Shown: one piece after another, positions 16,375-25,274 of the stretch
How the letters are laid out: the number at the start of each line of letters is the position of its first letter
How positions within the stretch are numbered: the first letter of the stretch is position 1
Notes under the pieces: generated by a model
Seen by the model: the letters and a program-made list of their open reading frames with translations, nothing else
Database searches by the model: none
What the model was told of the DNA's origin: nothing
Position numbers and translations under genes: made by a program
Assembly (NCBI GenBank): GCA_003990705.1
Contig: AP018321.1
Coordinates: forward strand, 1-64,000
Origin: Nostoc sp. HK-01
GTDB taxonomy: Bacteria > Cyanobacteriota > Cyanobacteriia > Cyanobacteriales > Nostocaceae
Direction: 5' to 3'
Length of the DNA: 64,000 nucleotides

Positions 16375-18324
16375 ATGGAATTTTCACCCGATATTCACCC
16401 CTGTGTTCCGCAACTTGCTACGAAAGAAACTGCCTCACTTCGGGCTGATTATCCCAGCATTGAACATTTGGAAGCAGGCAACATCGCAATTTGGCTAGTA
16501 GAACGGCTGGAACAATTGTTATCTCGTGCCAAGACCGAACGCGCAGAAATGAACCTAGCCAAATGCGTCACTTTAGCAACGGCATCAATCGGGGCGGTTT
16601 GTTATGCCACCTCTCCACTCGCCCCCATCGGTGCGTTAGTAGCAGGACTGGGTTACGCTTGGTCAGTTGTGCAAGACATGACCGATTCTCAATGCTTTGC
16701 TCCGATTCCCTTTGTGCGGGGTAATTTCCTCGAATTTCTCTCAGCAATGGGTGACAGTGAAGCGCGAGAGGAATGGTTTTCTAGTCGCAATGAAATTGTA
16801 GATTTGATGAACCACCTTGCACCCTTAGAGAAAAGTGAATTTGCAATGCTGCGGCAGTACACCAGCACCCTCACTGATTTTCTCACGGGTGTAGAAGCTG
16901 GTAAGCGGTTCTATGCTTACAGGTGGCTGCTGGACAACTTCACCACTTATAGAGGCGCATTTCCTACTGTTGAGCAGTTTGCTCAACATCTAGCACAGGT
17001 CGCCCCTGACCCTAGAATTAACCATGCAGTAATCCGTTTAATCCAACAGCAATCCCAACTGCCACAAGCCAAAATACCTGAACCAAAATTTACTGAACTG
17101 CCACAACCGCATTTTATAGAGTTGCCCAGTTTCTCACAGTCTGAATCTGCGGCACCAGTTAAAGCACAGACAATAGCACCAGAGATTCAAACTCTTTTGA
17201 CCCTGCCACTGCACCACCGAGCGATCGCAATTATCGATGCACTAACTAACAGTGGTTTTGATATCGCCAAGTGCATTCGTGACCAAATCACCGTAATTGC
17301 AGGTAATCAGCGAGGGGGTAAGGGGGCGCTCATGGCAATTCTAGCCATCCTCAGTAAAGCACTTGAGCCAAATACCAAAATTCATTACTTCACAGCTGGC
17401 GATGACATTTATCCATTTAGATGTGACAGCTTAGTATGCAGATTAAATTATCCAAAACTGGATGGTTCTGAAGCAGATGCCAGGGTTGCCTCCGAGTTGT
17501 ACAACTATCTCAAAGAAATGGACAACGCCACCCAAGGCGAGTACAACGACATAATTTTGGTGATTGATGAAGCTGTTGCACTTTCTGGATATTTAAGCGA
17601 CGAACAGAAGCAGTGGATTATTAGATTTTTATTGACCCGCGCTAGTAAAAAAGGCGCACAAATTTTCATTGTGTTACATGGCAAGAATCTTACATCTTGG
17701 GTGGGGACGAAGAACACTGCCGGGTTTGGCGATACTTTCAAAACTGGGGCTACTTTTATTGGTTGCGAAGCTACTAGTAAAAAACTGTCCCCGTTAAAAT
17801 CGATTTCTGTTGCTACTGGTAAATACTTTTTAGCTGACCCCGACAGCTTTGAAAAATCAATTCCCAGTGGTGAAATTGGCACGATTCCAGAATGGCTAAA
17901 AACTGAAATTAATCCGGCGACTGAACAACCCGACCCTGCGCGGACACTGCTCTTATATTTTCCAGAACTGGTAGATAATAGTCCCTATTTTGAAGAGATA
18001 ACAACACAACCCTCAACTCAAAATAATCTCGTTGATACCGTTGAACAATTAGAGTCACTGCTGAAGTTAGAAGTGCCAGAAGTTGAACCGCTTGAAGAAG
18101 AAATTGACAGCATTTTTTTAGACCGCATTGTTGAAATTGTAGGGAAAGGTCAACCACCCGTTTCGTTTGAGGCGATACGAAAACATAAGGCGTGGCAGAG
18201 AGATTGGAATGTGAATAATCCGGGTCGCCCCAAGCTGAGAACTGCTCTTAAATTGTTGACTAATGAAAGAAAAATATTATCGGGCGATGAGTCAGCAGGG
18301 TACGTTCTCGCCAACAAAATTTAA
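16375..18324 (+). CDS. Large P-loop ATPase with atypical Walker A
   Basis: About 649 residues from the ATG at 16375, which has GGAG 7 bases upstream; an earlier in-frame start at 16339 falls inside the hairpin. Residues 55-95 hold two hydrophobic stretches (LATASIGAVCYATS and IGALVAGLGYAW). The ATPase core begins at about 300 with VIAGNQRGGKGALMAILAIL. Walker B is IILVIDEAVAL at about 392, followed by RFLLTRASKKGAQIFIVLHG. Walker A ends GKG where GK(S/T) is normal. The C-terminus looks winged-helix-like. The layout resembles FtsK/VirD4-type DNA pumps or coupling proteins, but identity is uncertain. Confidence 0.65.
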   Translation: MEFSPDIHPCVPQLATKETASLRADYPSIEHLEAGNIAIWLVERLEQLLSRAKTERAEMNLAKCVTLATASIGAVCYATSPLAPIGALVAGLGYAWSVVQDMTDSQCFAPIPFVRGNFLEFLSAMGDSEAREEWFSSRNEIVDLMNHLAPLEKSEFAMLRQYTSTLTDFLTGVEAGKRFYAYRWLLDNFTTYRGAFPTVEQFAQHLAQVAPDPRINHAVIRLIQQQSQLPQAKIPEPKFTELPQPHFIELPSFSQSESAAPVKAQTIAPEIQTLLTLPLHHRAIAIIDALTNSGFDIAKCIRDQITVIAGNQRGGKGALMAILAILSKALEPNTKIHYFTAGDDIYPFRCDSLVCRLNYPKLDGSEADARVASELYNYLKEMDNATQGEYNDIILVIDEAVALSGYLSDEQKQWIIRFLLTRASKKGAQIFIVLHGKNLTSWVGTKNTAGFGDTFKTGATFIGCEATSKKLSPLKSISVATGKYFLADPDSFEKSIPSGEIGTIPEWLKTEINPATEQPDPARTLLLYFPELVDNSPYFEEITTQPSTQNNLVDTVEQLESLLKLEVPEVEPLEEEIDSIFLDRIVEIVGKGQPPVSFEAIRKHKAWQRDWNVNNPGRPKLRTALKLLTNERKILSGDESAGYVLANKI

Positions 18325-18439
18325 AGCGTTCCCGTTCCCATTCCCAGGTTCAAAGAAAACCGTTCCCGACCATTCCCAAAGCTTGTAACCTTTATGGGTT
18401 CGTGGGTACAGACGGACTGGTCACAGTTGGGAACGCTTT
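18323..18439 (+). terminator. Long-range stem after the ATPase gene
   Basis: AAAGCGTTCCC at 18323-18333 pairs perfectly with GGGAACGCTTT at 18429-18439. The 95-base loop contains further GTTCCC and ATTCCC direct repeats. It may terminate the parM operon or be a structured RNA or binding-site cluster. Confidence 0.4.
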
Positions 18440-18488
18440 CATAAGGCAGCCAACATAGTTGAATTTGTATTGATTTTTTTGGTGTACA

Positions 18489-19769
18489 ATGTCAAAAATT
18501 CCATCTCAAATAGAAATCCGAGACGACCGAATCATTATCCGTAATTTAGAAATTCGTTTGTACGATGCGGTGGATTATCTCAAGTCAATTCCTGACTATG
18601 AACACGAACAGGCTTGCATCAACATATTTGAGATAGGGCTATTTTGTGTACAGCGCGTTCAAAGTAGAAGCGACACAGAATTCGTCAGGCGCGAGTTTGA
18701 ATATTTATTGGCAGAATTGGATAAGGCGATGGCAATTATTCCACAGGCATTGGAAAGAAGATTGGTGAGCCAAATTGGTGCAGAGAACCGACAAATTCTC
18801 TCCCCTATGCAATCCCAAATTAATGTAACAAGAGCCTTTATTAATCAGCAAATAGACGAAGTAAAAAAATTATTCCAGCAGGAACTAGATGTGTCTAGAA
18901 ACTCATCTACTCTGAGTATAGCTCTCACCAATATTGAAGACCTACTCGACCCGCAATACGCTAACTCGATTCCAGCCATTTTTGCTTCTTCACTTAAAGA
19001 CATCACTTTAAAAGATGGAATGCTGGCGCAAGTTATAAAATCTGTGGTCGCTGATTCTGTGAAACCTTTAGCCCAGGAAGTCGAAAAATTGCGGCAGCAG
19101 ATTCTGGAAAAGCAAATAGCAAAATCTTTACTAGAAGAGATGATCACAAAAGGCCAGATTTACGAAGAAGCCCTTGTAGTCGAATTACAGCAGTGGTCAA
19201 AAATATCTGGGGCTGAAATTTTTTATGTAGGAAGGGACAACCAACCGGGAGACATCGTTATAAAATTTTCTCCAAGCTCAATCGCAGCTACAGATATATC
19301 AATTGTTATTGAAGCTCGAAATAGAGATTCGGATAGTTGGGGGCGTAAAAGAATTGCAGAACAACTCAACAAAGCAATGGCGAAGCGCAAGGCAACTGCG
19401 GGAATATTCCTTAGTCATAGTCGAGAAGGTTTAGCTCAAGAAATTGGTTACTGGGCGCAAGGAAGTTGTGAGCAGGGGCAGTGGGTGGCCACAACCCATG
19501 AAATGGCGAGTTTGGCTATTCAGTTCCTAATTATTAACCAACAATTAGCTGCTCAAAAAACTTTTAATGCCGAATTTGATTATGCAGATATACAGTCTCA
19601 AGTGGAGCGTGTCCAAGTGTCGTTAGATTACCTCGCTCAGTTCAATAGTCATTTAACTAAAATCGATGAAAATTGTAGTGCTATTAGGGCTAAAGCTAAG
19701 GCTATGAGAAATGAAATCCGCAGTGCCTTGAATTCCATTATGGACTCCATCAACAGAACGCAAGCTTAA
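18489..19769 (+). CDS. Coiled-coil protein with PD-(D/E)XK-like domain
   Basis: 426 residues. The first half is helical with a coiled-coil region (about 170-235, EKLRQQILEKQIAKSLLEEM). A DUF2130-like segment follows: GDIVIKFSPSS, then ISIVIEARNRDSDSWGRKRI, then KATAGIFLSHSREGL. The GD and E-x-R(N) spacing resembles a PD-(D/E)XK core, with R in place of the catalytic K. A further coiled coil closes the protein. A nucleic-acid-processing or structural role is possible. It stands alone after the parM operon. Confidence 0.6.
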   Translation: MSKIPSQIEIRDDRIIIRNLEIRLYDAVDYLKSIPDYEHEQACINIFEIGLFCVQRVQSRSDTEFVRREFEYLLAELDKAMAIIPQALERRLVSQIGAENRQILSPMQSQINVTRAFINQQIDEVKKLFQQELDVSRNSSTLSIALTNIEDLLDPQYANSIPAIFASSLKDITLKDGMLAQVIKSVVADSVKPLAQEVEKLRQQILEKQIAKSLLEEMITKGQIYEEALVVELQQWSKISGAEIFYVGRDNQPGDIVIKFSPSSIAATDISIVIEARNRDSDSWGRKRIAEQLNKAMAKRKATAGIFLSHSREGLAQEIGYWAQGSCEQGQWVATTHEMASLAIQFLIINQQLAAQKTFNAEFDYADIQSQVERVQVSLDYLAQFNSHLTKIDENCSAIRAKAKAMRNEIRSALNSIMDSINRTQA

Positions 19770-19845
19770 AATATTTAGCAACCAATGTCCGAAAAATCGG
19801 ACATTCCCCAGACCCCTGATAAACAGGTAACAGCGATATTAATCG

Positions 19846-19902
19846 AATCCCGGCACGGGATTACTAGTTGAGCAGAGCGTTCGCCTTAGTCCCGGCACGG
19901 GA
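19846..19902. repeat. Two TCCCGGCACGGGA palindromes 42 bases apart
   Basis: AATCCCGGCACGGGATT at 19846-19862 and TCCCGGCACGGGA at 19890-19902 are two further copies of the dispersed palindrome, lying between convergent genes. Confidence 0.75.
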
Positions 19903-19920
19903 CAACTTTTTAGGTTATTA

Positions 19921-20148
19921 CTAAACGTGATACGCTGTAATCACTAATTGCTTGTCTTTTGAGTAGATCGACTCTACTCTGGGAAATTCATTATGAACCC
20001 ACCAGACTTTTACCCGATTACCTTTGGCGGGTGCGCTTCCAGATTTTGAGTATCCCGCCGCAGTCATTAAAGACTCGAATGTAGTGGCATCGAGTGTTGT
20101 ACTACTAAATTTTGGTAAACCCTGTATCTGATGTTTGTTTAGGGTCAT
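19921..20148 (-). CDS. Hypothetical protein (75 aa), possible toxin-like fold
   Basis: Begins MTLNKHQIQGLPKFSSTTLD and ends VKVWWVHNEFPRVESIYSKD, then KQLVITAYHV. The C-terminal pattern of short beta strands ending in VITAYH recalls BECR-fold (RelE-like) RNases, but this is weak. It overlaps the 3' end of the upstream gene by 44 bases in another frame, so the two are probably co-translated. Function unknown. Confidence 0.45.
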   Translation of the reverse strand: MTLNKHQIQGLPKFSSTTLDATTFESLMTAAGYSKSGSAPAKGNRVKVWWVHNEFPRVESIYSKDKQLVITAYHV

Positions 20149-20407
20149 AGCTACCCTGGTACGTCGTCAGTATTTTATATCCTGGTAGTACTAATGCAAA
20201 ACCAGCATTGCTATGAATGAAGCCTGGATATCTATAAGGTTCATCATCTGGTACATCACCACCAAGACGAAGATTGAACCCTCCGGGCAACCATAAATAC
20301 AAGCCAGGTATTAGCAAATCCATGCTGTAAGCTATTGCCCTCATTCTCTCCTTAGCACGAGAGGAATTAGCTTCTTTTGAAAACCACAGCTTTGTAACTT
20401 TTGACAT
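20105..20407 (-). CDS. Hypothetical protein (100 aa) overlapping the next gene
   Basis: The preferred start is MSKVTKLWFSKEANSSRAKE at 20407; the frame stays open to 20476. It has a hydrophobic central part (LLIPGLYLWLPGGFNLRLGG) and a Gly/Tyr-rich second half ending SDTGFTKI. No family recognised. Its 3' end overlaps the 75-residue downstream gene by 44 bases, longer than usual, which suggests the pair evolved together. Confidence 0.45.
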   Translation of the reverse strand: MSKVTKLWFSKEANSSRAKERMRAIAYSMDLLIPGLYLWLPGGFNLRLGGDVPDDEPYRYPGFIHSNAGFALVLPGYKILTTYQGSYDPKQTSDTGFTKI

Positions 20408-20726
20408 GGTTTGGATTCCCTGTACTGGGATAAAAGAATTCAGCAATAATTTATATTTGATGCACCTATCCATCAAATTCTATTGTGGCTCACAAAAATT
20501 CACAAGTTAAATCACTACAATTTGACGCACTGTAATTGACAGGAGTTGTACTATCGCCGCAATAACTAATTTAAACGTTTCTCTTGCCTATCAAGGGTTG
20601 CAGGTGATTAGCAGAAGTCAATTTATTGCAGCGATAGTACAAGTATTTGAGTCGCGCTCCCAAGATTGGGTTACGGTGAGTTGATAATTTTCTGCTCAGG
20701 TTGAATAACAGCCCCAGTAATCGGCA

Positions 20727-20996
20727 GTGGCTTCTGAGCTTCTTGTGGGGCAATTTGAAATCGCTAATTTGCTTGCTATGGTTGAGCAACTTCAGATTGA
20801 TGTGCAGATGAATACTGAGCAAAATAAACGCAACTTTAGTCTGCGGCGTGTTGCGATACTGGTGGCGATTGGTGTAGTGGCTGTGATTCTTACAGGAATA
20901 GCCATTGACCGTTGGCGTGTGAGGGACGGATGGTGCGCCAGATTTTATCCTAACGGCGATCGCAAAATTCTTTATGGGGATGATTGCTGGAAATAG
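20727..20996 (+). CDS. Small single-span membrane protein
   Basis: 89 residues from a GTG start: a helical N-terminus (FEIANLLAMVEQLQIDVQMN), one transmembrane segment (RVAILVAIGVVAVILTGIAI) and a short tail WCARFYPNGDRKILYGDDCW. The part of the gene encoding RFYPNGDRK is duplicated as a fragment at about 21880-21925. No known family. Confidence 0.5.
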   Translation: MASELLVGQFEIANLLAMVEQLQIDVQMNTEQNKRNFSLRRVAILVAIGVVAVILTGIAIDRWRVRDGWCARFYPNGDRKILYGDDCWK

Positions 20997-21002
20997 TGTC
21001 AA

Positions 21003-21955
21003 TCATCAAAGCCAACTTCCGCGCCAGTAGTGGTAGGTATCTACCTGACTTTCTCACCTTTTGAGGAAAGCGTTCGCCAATCCCGTGCCGGGATTCCTAG
21101 ACCCTAATTTTCTTGGGTGCGTTCTTCATCTCAAGCCATAGCCTCCAGACATCAGCTGCACTCAGGTGTTTGGCAAGGTGTTTGTAGTAAATTGGCGTTC
21201 GGCGTAAAATTCAACAGCACACCAGAAAGCCGATAAAGCCCCAAGTAATCCCCTAAACAATATATTACAAGCTTGACTAGTTCTGCGCGTTCTAATCGCC
21301 CGCCTAGCTGCACCTTTTTCTTTTTCATCCCCCGCGCCACGCGGCGGAACATTTGTCTTTATGAGAGAACTTGTTTGTAACCCAAATCCTTCATGAATCT
21401 CGAACACCTCATGATGGACTCGGCTAACACTTGCTTCATTAATAAGTATTTCTACTTCTTTTTTATAACACCCAAGTTCTTTAGTGTGTGTGTGTGCTTC
21501 ACACACATTGGAGTAGTCTTTTGTTGTAATCTTTGCTGTATTCTATGATGGACTGTGAAACGCTTGCCCCGTATAGCTTTCAGCCTCTAGCAAAACTCCC
21601 TCCGGTCAGAACAAGAACTGACCGGAGGGGAGGACAATAAGTGACCTTTGGGCGGTTCCATAACTGCCCTTTGGTAAGGTATGGATTTTTCAAGGGTTTC
21701 AGCGATTTAGCGAGAACCCAATTTTCAGCTAAAACTCAGTCCACACAAAGCTTTCCGGCTACGGGGTGAACATTCAGTTACGTTACCCTTTGCTAGTACA
21801 TTAGTATTAACATTAGTATTAATAAAATCTCCTAAAACCCTATATTTCCTACTGATGAGCCGGAGTTTTAACTGGGTCAGATTTTATCCTAACGGCGATC
21901 GCAAATTTTTTATGGGATGGAGTTCAAGCGAAATTGACCAAGAATTCCTGTTTGC
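21003..21955. other. Gene-poor stretch with hairpins and a duplicated fragment
   Basis: The stretch contains the dispersed palindrome AATCCCGTGCCGGGATT at 21079-21095 and a perfect 12-bp stem CCCTCCGGTCAG / CTGACCGGAGGG at 21598-21629. It also has tandem ATTAGTATTAAC units near 21800 and a 40-base copy of the 3' part of the 20727 gene at about 21882-21923. A 114-codon leftward frame at 21162-21506 has poor coding character and is not called. Confidence 0.5.
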
Positions 21956-22720
21956 TTATGAGTGCCAAATAATCGATTGTACGACTGAATTTGCAAGCCT
22001 CTGGACACACCCCCTAGCTGATGGTTCAGTAATAGTAATTTCAGTTAGTTGCTTTTGAACTACTTCTGCAATGGTCTGCCAAGTAGTCCAACAAACTACC
22101 TCATCAACCTGTTGTAAAAGTAATGACTTTTCAAAATTGTGGTTCTCAGTACGGCTTAAAACAGATTCAAGATGAAGCTCAATGGCATCTATAGGATTCA
22201 ACCGCCCATGTCCTTGAACTGATACAGGTGGTTCTTCACCGAGAATCAGCCATAATATTGGCTCTTGGTTTTGATTTAACGCCTCTTTCATTACGAGTAC
22301 AAACTCACGAGCAAGTTGCTCTGACTGAAATGAACTTCGTTTAATACGTTTTGCTTCAATCAGCCCAAAACAACTTGGCGTTTTAATTACTCCATCGGGT
22401 TGTACCGCAAGTTCTTTTTGATTGACTCTACCACTTGGTGTTAGAAAAAAACTGCCAGGATAAAGAGTAAAATCAGCTTGTTCAATTTCTTGCTGAAGTA
22501 GAGTACGCACTTTTGTCGCACCTAGCGATGCTTCAATTACAGCACCCAAAAAAGATTGACGGGGAAGAAAATCTAATGCAAGAAATACTTCAGCAGTGAG
22601 AACATCTTCAAATCCTTGTCCACCATTTCGATATGCTTTAACCGTATTACCAACCCACGATATTTGCTGTAAAAGCTGCCCTATAACTTTAGAATTGCTA
22701 GTAATGTTCATTGCGCCCAC
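21956..22720 (-). CDS. PD-(D/E)XK nuclease-like protein
   Basis: A 254-residue protein with a recognisable nuclease core: VQPDGVIKTPSCFGLIEAKR gives the PD-x(10)-(E)xK signature, with the catalytic Asp in QPDG and Glu-Lys in IEAKR. The surrounding helices (FEDVLTAEVFLALDFLPRQS) fit the superfamily. It resembles uncharacterised restriction-like nucleases of bacterial genomes. The first in-frame starts are MGAMNITS. No methyltransferase adjoins it. It ends within the duplicated fragment of the 20727 gene, so its 3' end may be recently rearranged. Confidence 0.65.
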   Translation of the reverse strand: MGAMNITSNSKVIGQLLQQISWVGNTVKAYRNGGQGFEDVLTAEVFLALDFLPRQSFLGAVIEASLGATKVRTLLQQEIEQADFTLYPGSFFLTPSGRVNQKELAVQPDGVIKTPSCFGLIEAKRIKRSSFQSEQLAREFVLVMKEALNQNQEPILWLILGEEPPVSVQGHGRLNPIDAIELHLESVLSRTENHNFEKSLLLQQVDEVVCWTTWQTIAEVVQKQLTEITITEPSARGCVQRLANSVVQSIIWHS

Positions 22721-22871
22721 ATCCCATCAATGGCTTCATAGCTGCATTTAATGGTTCCCTAGCAGTAACATTTTCTAACAGCTTAAGTAAGCAATAATCA
22801 AACCTGTACTGAAGTAGTATCTAGGTGCAACTATCGCCGCCAGCACAAGGCATTATCCACAAGTTGAAAGT

Positions 22872-23765
22872 ATGATTGACCACGACCGTTTATTTAAAGA
22901 ATTACTATCTACGTTTTTTCTTGAGTTTCTCGATTTATTTCTACCTCAAGTAGCCAGCCAAATAGACCGCGATTCCATCCAATTTTTACCGCAAGAAGTA
23001 TTTACTGATGTTACCTCTGGTGAAAAAAAAGAGATTGATTTATTGGCACAGGTACGTTATCAGAACCAGGAGACTTATTTTTTAATTCATGTTGAGAATC
23101 AATCTTACACCCAGACAGTATTTCCCAAGCGGATGTTTAAGTATTTTGCACGCTTGCATGAAAAATATGATTTACCAATTTACCCAGTTGTGATTTTTTC
23201 TTTTGATGAACCATTACGTCCTGAAGCTCAAAATTATCGCGTTACATTTCCCGATTTAAATGTTCTAGAATTTCAGTTTGCCGCCATTCAATTAAATCGC
23301 TTAAGTTGGCGGGATTTTATCAACCAGCCCAATCCGGTGGCAGCAGCGTTGATGGCTAAGATGAATATTTTGCCAGAGGAACGTCCGCAGGTAAAGGCAG
23401 AATGTTTGCGGTTACTGACCACATTAAAATTAGACCCGGCGCGGATGCAATTAATATCGGGGTTTGTAGGTGTGTATTTGGAACTGAATGCGGCAGAGGA
23501 AGAAGTCTTCAAAGCTACTGCCGATAGAATGGGATTAACCGATAAGGAGGAATATATAGCAATGGTCACAAGCTGGGAACGAGTGGGAGCCGAGAAAGAA
23601 CGAAGAGAAACCCTGGAGGCACTTTTAAAGGTACGGTTTGGCAATCTAGATGCTGATTTAGAAGCGATTATTCCTCAGTTGATGCAGTTGTCTAGGGAAG
23701 AATCTCTGAGCTTACTGTTGCAAGCTGACCGTGAGGAGTTATTATCGCGGTTTAAGATAAATTGA
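22872..23765 (+). CDS. Rpn-family recombination-promoting nuclease with DUF4351
   Basis: 297 residues. The N-terminal PD-(D/E)XK nuclease of the Rpn (transposase_31-like) family begins MIDHDRLFKELLSTFFLEFL. It has EIDLLAQVRYQNQETYFLIH with the catalytic Asp, and VENQSYTQTVFPKRMFKYFA. The C-terminal DUF4351 repeat (LLKVRFGNLDADLEAIIPQL) is typical of the cyanobacterial members. Some Rpn proteins cut DNA and some act in phage defence; the role here is inferred only from family. Very common in Nostoc genomes. Confidence 0.88.
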   Translation: MIDHDRLFKELLSTFFLEFLDLFLPQVASQIDRDSIQFLPQEVFTDVTSGEKKEIDLLAQVRYQNQETYFLIHVENQSYTQTVFPKRMFKYFARLHEKYDLPIYPVVIFSFDEPLRPEAQNYRVTFPDLNVLEFQFAAIQLNRLSWRDFINQPNPVAAALMAKMNILPEERPQVKAECLRLLTTLKLDPARMQLISGFVGVYLELNAAEEEVFKATADRMGLTDKEEYIAMVTSWERVGAEKERRETLEALLKVRFGNLDADLEAIIPQLMQLSREESLSLLLQADREELLSRFKIN

Positions 23766-23786
23766 TCAGCCACATTCTTCAATCGC

Positions 23787-24086
23787 TCAAAATAAAGACA
23801 GTTGCCCTGGCGATAAATTCCCCCTGCGTCGCGTATGAAAACTGAGGTGGCAAGCTGTACACAACGCGCATAAGTTTGACCTACGATTATCCTCTGGCAA
23901 GAAATTTGAGTGATGTACTGTCAACGTTAATGCCATTCTTTGGGAACGGGTAAGTTTGGATGTATCATCCCCTGGACGAATACATTGCACCCCACATTTT
24001 GAACATTGCCAGTTCACTTCTTGCTTGACAACGAGTGCGATATCTGACCAATTCTCTGGATAACGGTCTCTTGATTTTCTTGGCAT
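23787..24086 (-). CDS. HNH endonuclease ending in the clamp motif QLSLF
   Basis: A 99-residue HNH nuclease with paired zinc ligands (CSKCGVQC and CALCTACH) and the catalytic segment LTVHHSNFLPEDNRRSNLCAL. The last five residues, QLSLF, match the consensus beta-clamp-binding motif exactly and follow a flexible NLSPG linker, so recruitment to the replication fork is plausible. The start MPRKSRDRYPENW is the first ATG. It is convergent with the Rpn gene, leaving 21 bases between stop codons. Confidence 0.85.
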   Translation of the reverse strand: MPRKSRDRYPENWSDIALVVKQEVNWQCSKCGVQCIRPGDDTSKLTRSQRMALTLTVHHSNFLPEDNRRSNLCALCTACHLSFHTRRRGNLSPGQLSLF

Positions 24087-24572
24087 TTCCTGATTCTAAA
24101 AATGCGTAGAGATTTAATTACCAGTTCTTGAATAAAAGTAATCTACTATAATTAGTCAATTTTGGCGATTGCACATTGAACCCAATGAATGCCAACCACA
24201 ACAGTTTTAAAGATGAGTGCGATATGTAGCTATCCTATTTTGATAGCCAAAGGCGATCGCCAGTCCCGACAACGGAAATGATGATATCAACAGCGATATC
24301 AATATATATATAGCTGTGGTACGGGGTGCTGTTTTCCACCTCGCATCTGTGGTGTTAAAAACAGTCTATTCCTTAACAGCGTAGTTTTAATGGCAACGCC
24401 TGTATAGACGCGTGTAGATATTTGTGAAACTTATCGATTGGAGCAAAAGCGGGAATTTAGGGTGATTAAAAGATAAGTCTTGCTTAATTGAGGTGGGTGG
24501 TTCACGAAAGAATCAAGGTTTGGGAGAATAGAAACTGTCGGATTTCCAATCTATTTATCGGACAGTAGTAGA
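24087..24572. other. Gene-free stretch upstream of the recombinase
   Basis: No coding frame is seen. It contains one HIP1 site and a TCCCGACAACGGAA sequence that is a decayed form of the dispersed palindrome. A recombination site for the adjacent tyrosine recombinase might be expected here but I cannot identify one. Confidence 0.4.
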
Positions 24573-25166
24573 ATGAGTGCAGAATTCCGCCGCTTGAATA
24601 ATGATGAGTATCGCAGCCGGGAGTATCTCACTTGGGAGGAGATGAAAGTTTTGATTAAGGCGGCGGGGGAGCGCGGTCGGCATAGAGTTAGAGATAAAGC
24701 ATTGCTACTAATGTCATTTCGGCATGGGCTGCGACCGGGGGAGGCAGCGGCCATGAAATGGGATGCTGTTATGCTAGAACGCCATGTGATTTATATCAAG
24801 CGGCTGAAGGGGAGTCAGAGTGGTAATCACCCGATGCAGCCGGATGAGGTGGATTTGTTGGGGCAGCTAAAACAGATTTATCCCAGTAGTTTTTTTGTCT
24901 TCCCCAATGAGCGAGGGAAGTCGCTGTCAGTGGATGCGATTGAGAAGATTGTCAAACGTGCGGCTGAGAAAGCGGGGTTACATATTAAGGTGCATCCCCA
25001 CATGTTCAGGCATAGTTGCGGTTATTTTTTGGCAGAACAAAATCGCTCAACTAGGGATATACAGAGTTACTTGGGGCATAAGCAGATTCAAAATACTGTA
25101 CGCTACACGGCAGAGAATCCCAGGCGATTTGAGCATTTTGATTGGCAGTGGGAACAGCCTTTTTGA
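24573..25166 (+). CDS. Small tyrosine recombinase
   Basis: 197 residues, consisting almost only of the catalytic domain, as in FimB/FimE-type recombinases. The active-site set is complete: Arg in SFRHGLRPGEAAAM, Lys in YIKRLKGSQSG, HxxR in HPHMFRHSCGYFL, His in SYLGHKQIQNT and the nucleophile Tyr in NTVRYTAENPRRF. The missing core-binding domain distinguishes it from full-length integrases. Likely roles are inversion of a promoter segment or resolution of replicon multimers. No invertible segment was recognised nearby. Confidence 0.88.
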   Translation: MSAEFRRLNNDEYRSREYLTWEEMKVLIKAAGERGRHRVRDKALLLMSFRHGLRPGEAAAMKWDAVMLERHVIYIKRLKGSQSGNHPMQPDEVDLLGQLKQIYPSSFFVFPNERGKSLSVDAIEKIVKRAAEKAGLHIKVHPHMFRHSCGYFLAEQNRSTRDIQSYLGHKQIQNTVRYTAENPRRFEHFDWQWEQPF

Positions 25167-25274
25167 TGGGATTTTTATCCACTTTTATCATTAAAGGAGC
25201 GCGGTTTTTGTAAACGCTATCGACCACCAAATAAGCAACAGCAAAGTTCACGTTGGGGTAGTAAATTTTTGGGC

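Noticed and set aside
20571-21002. 143-codon leftward frame
   Set aside because: Overlaps the more plausible membrane-protein gene at 20727-20996 and is rich in His/Asn without pattern.
21162-21506. 114-codon leftward frame
   Set aside because: Weak composition, no family, no ribosome-binding site; left as gene-poor DNA.
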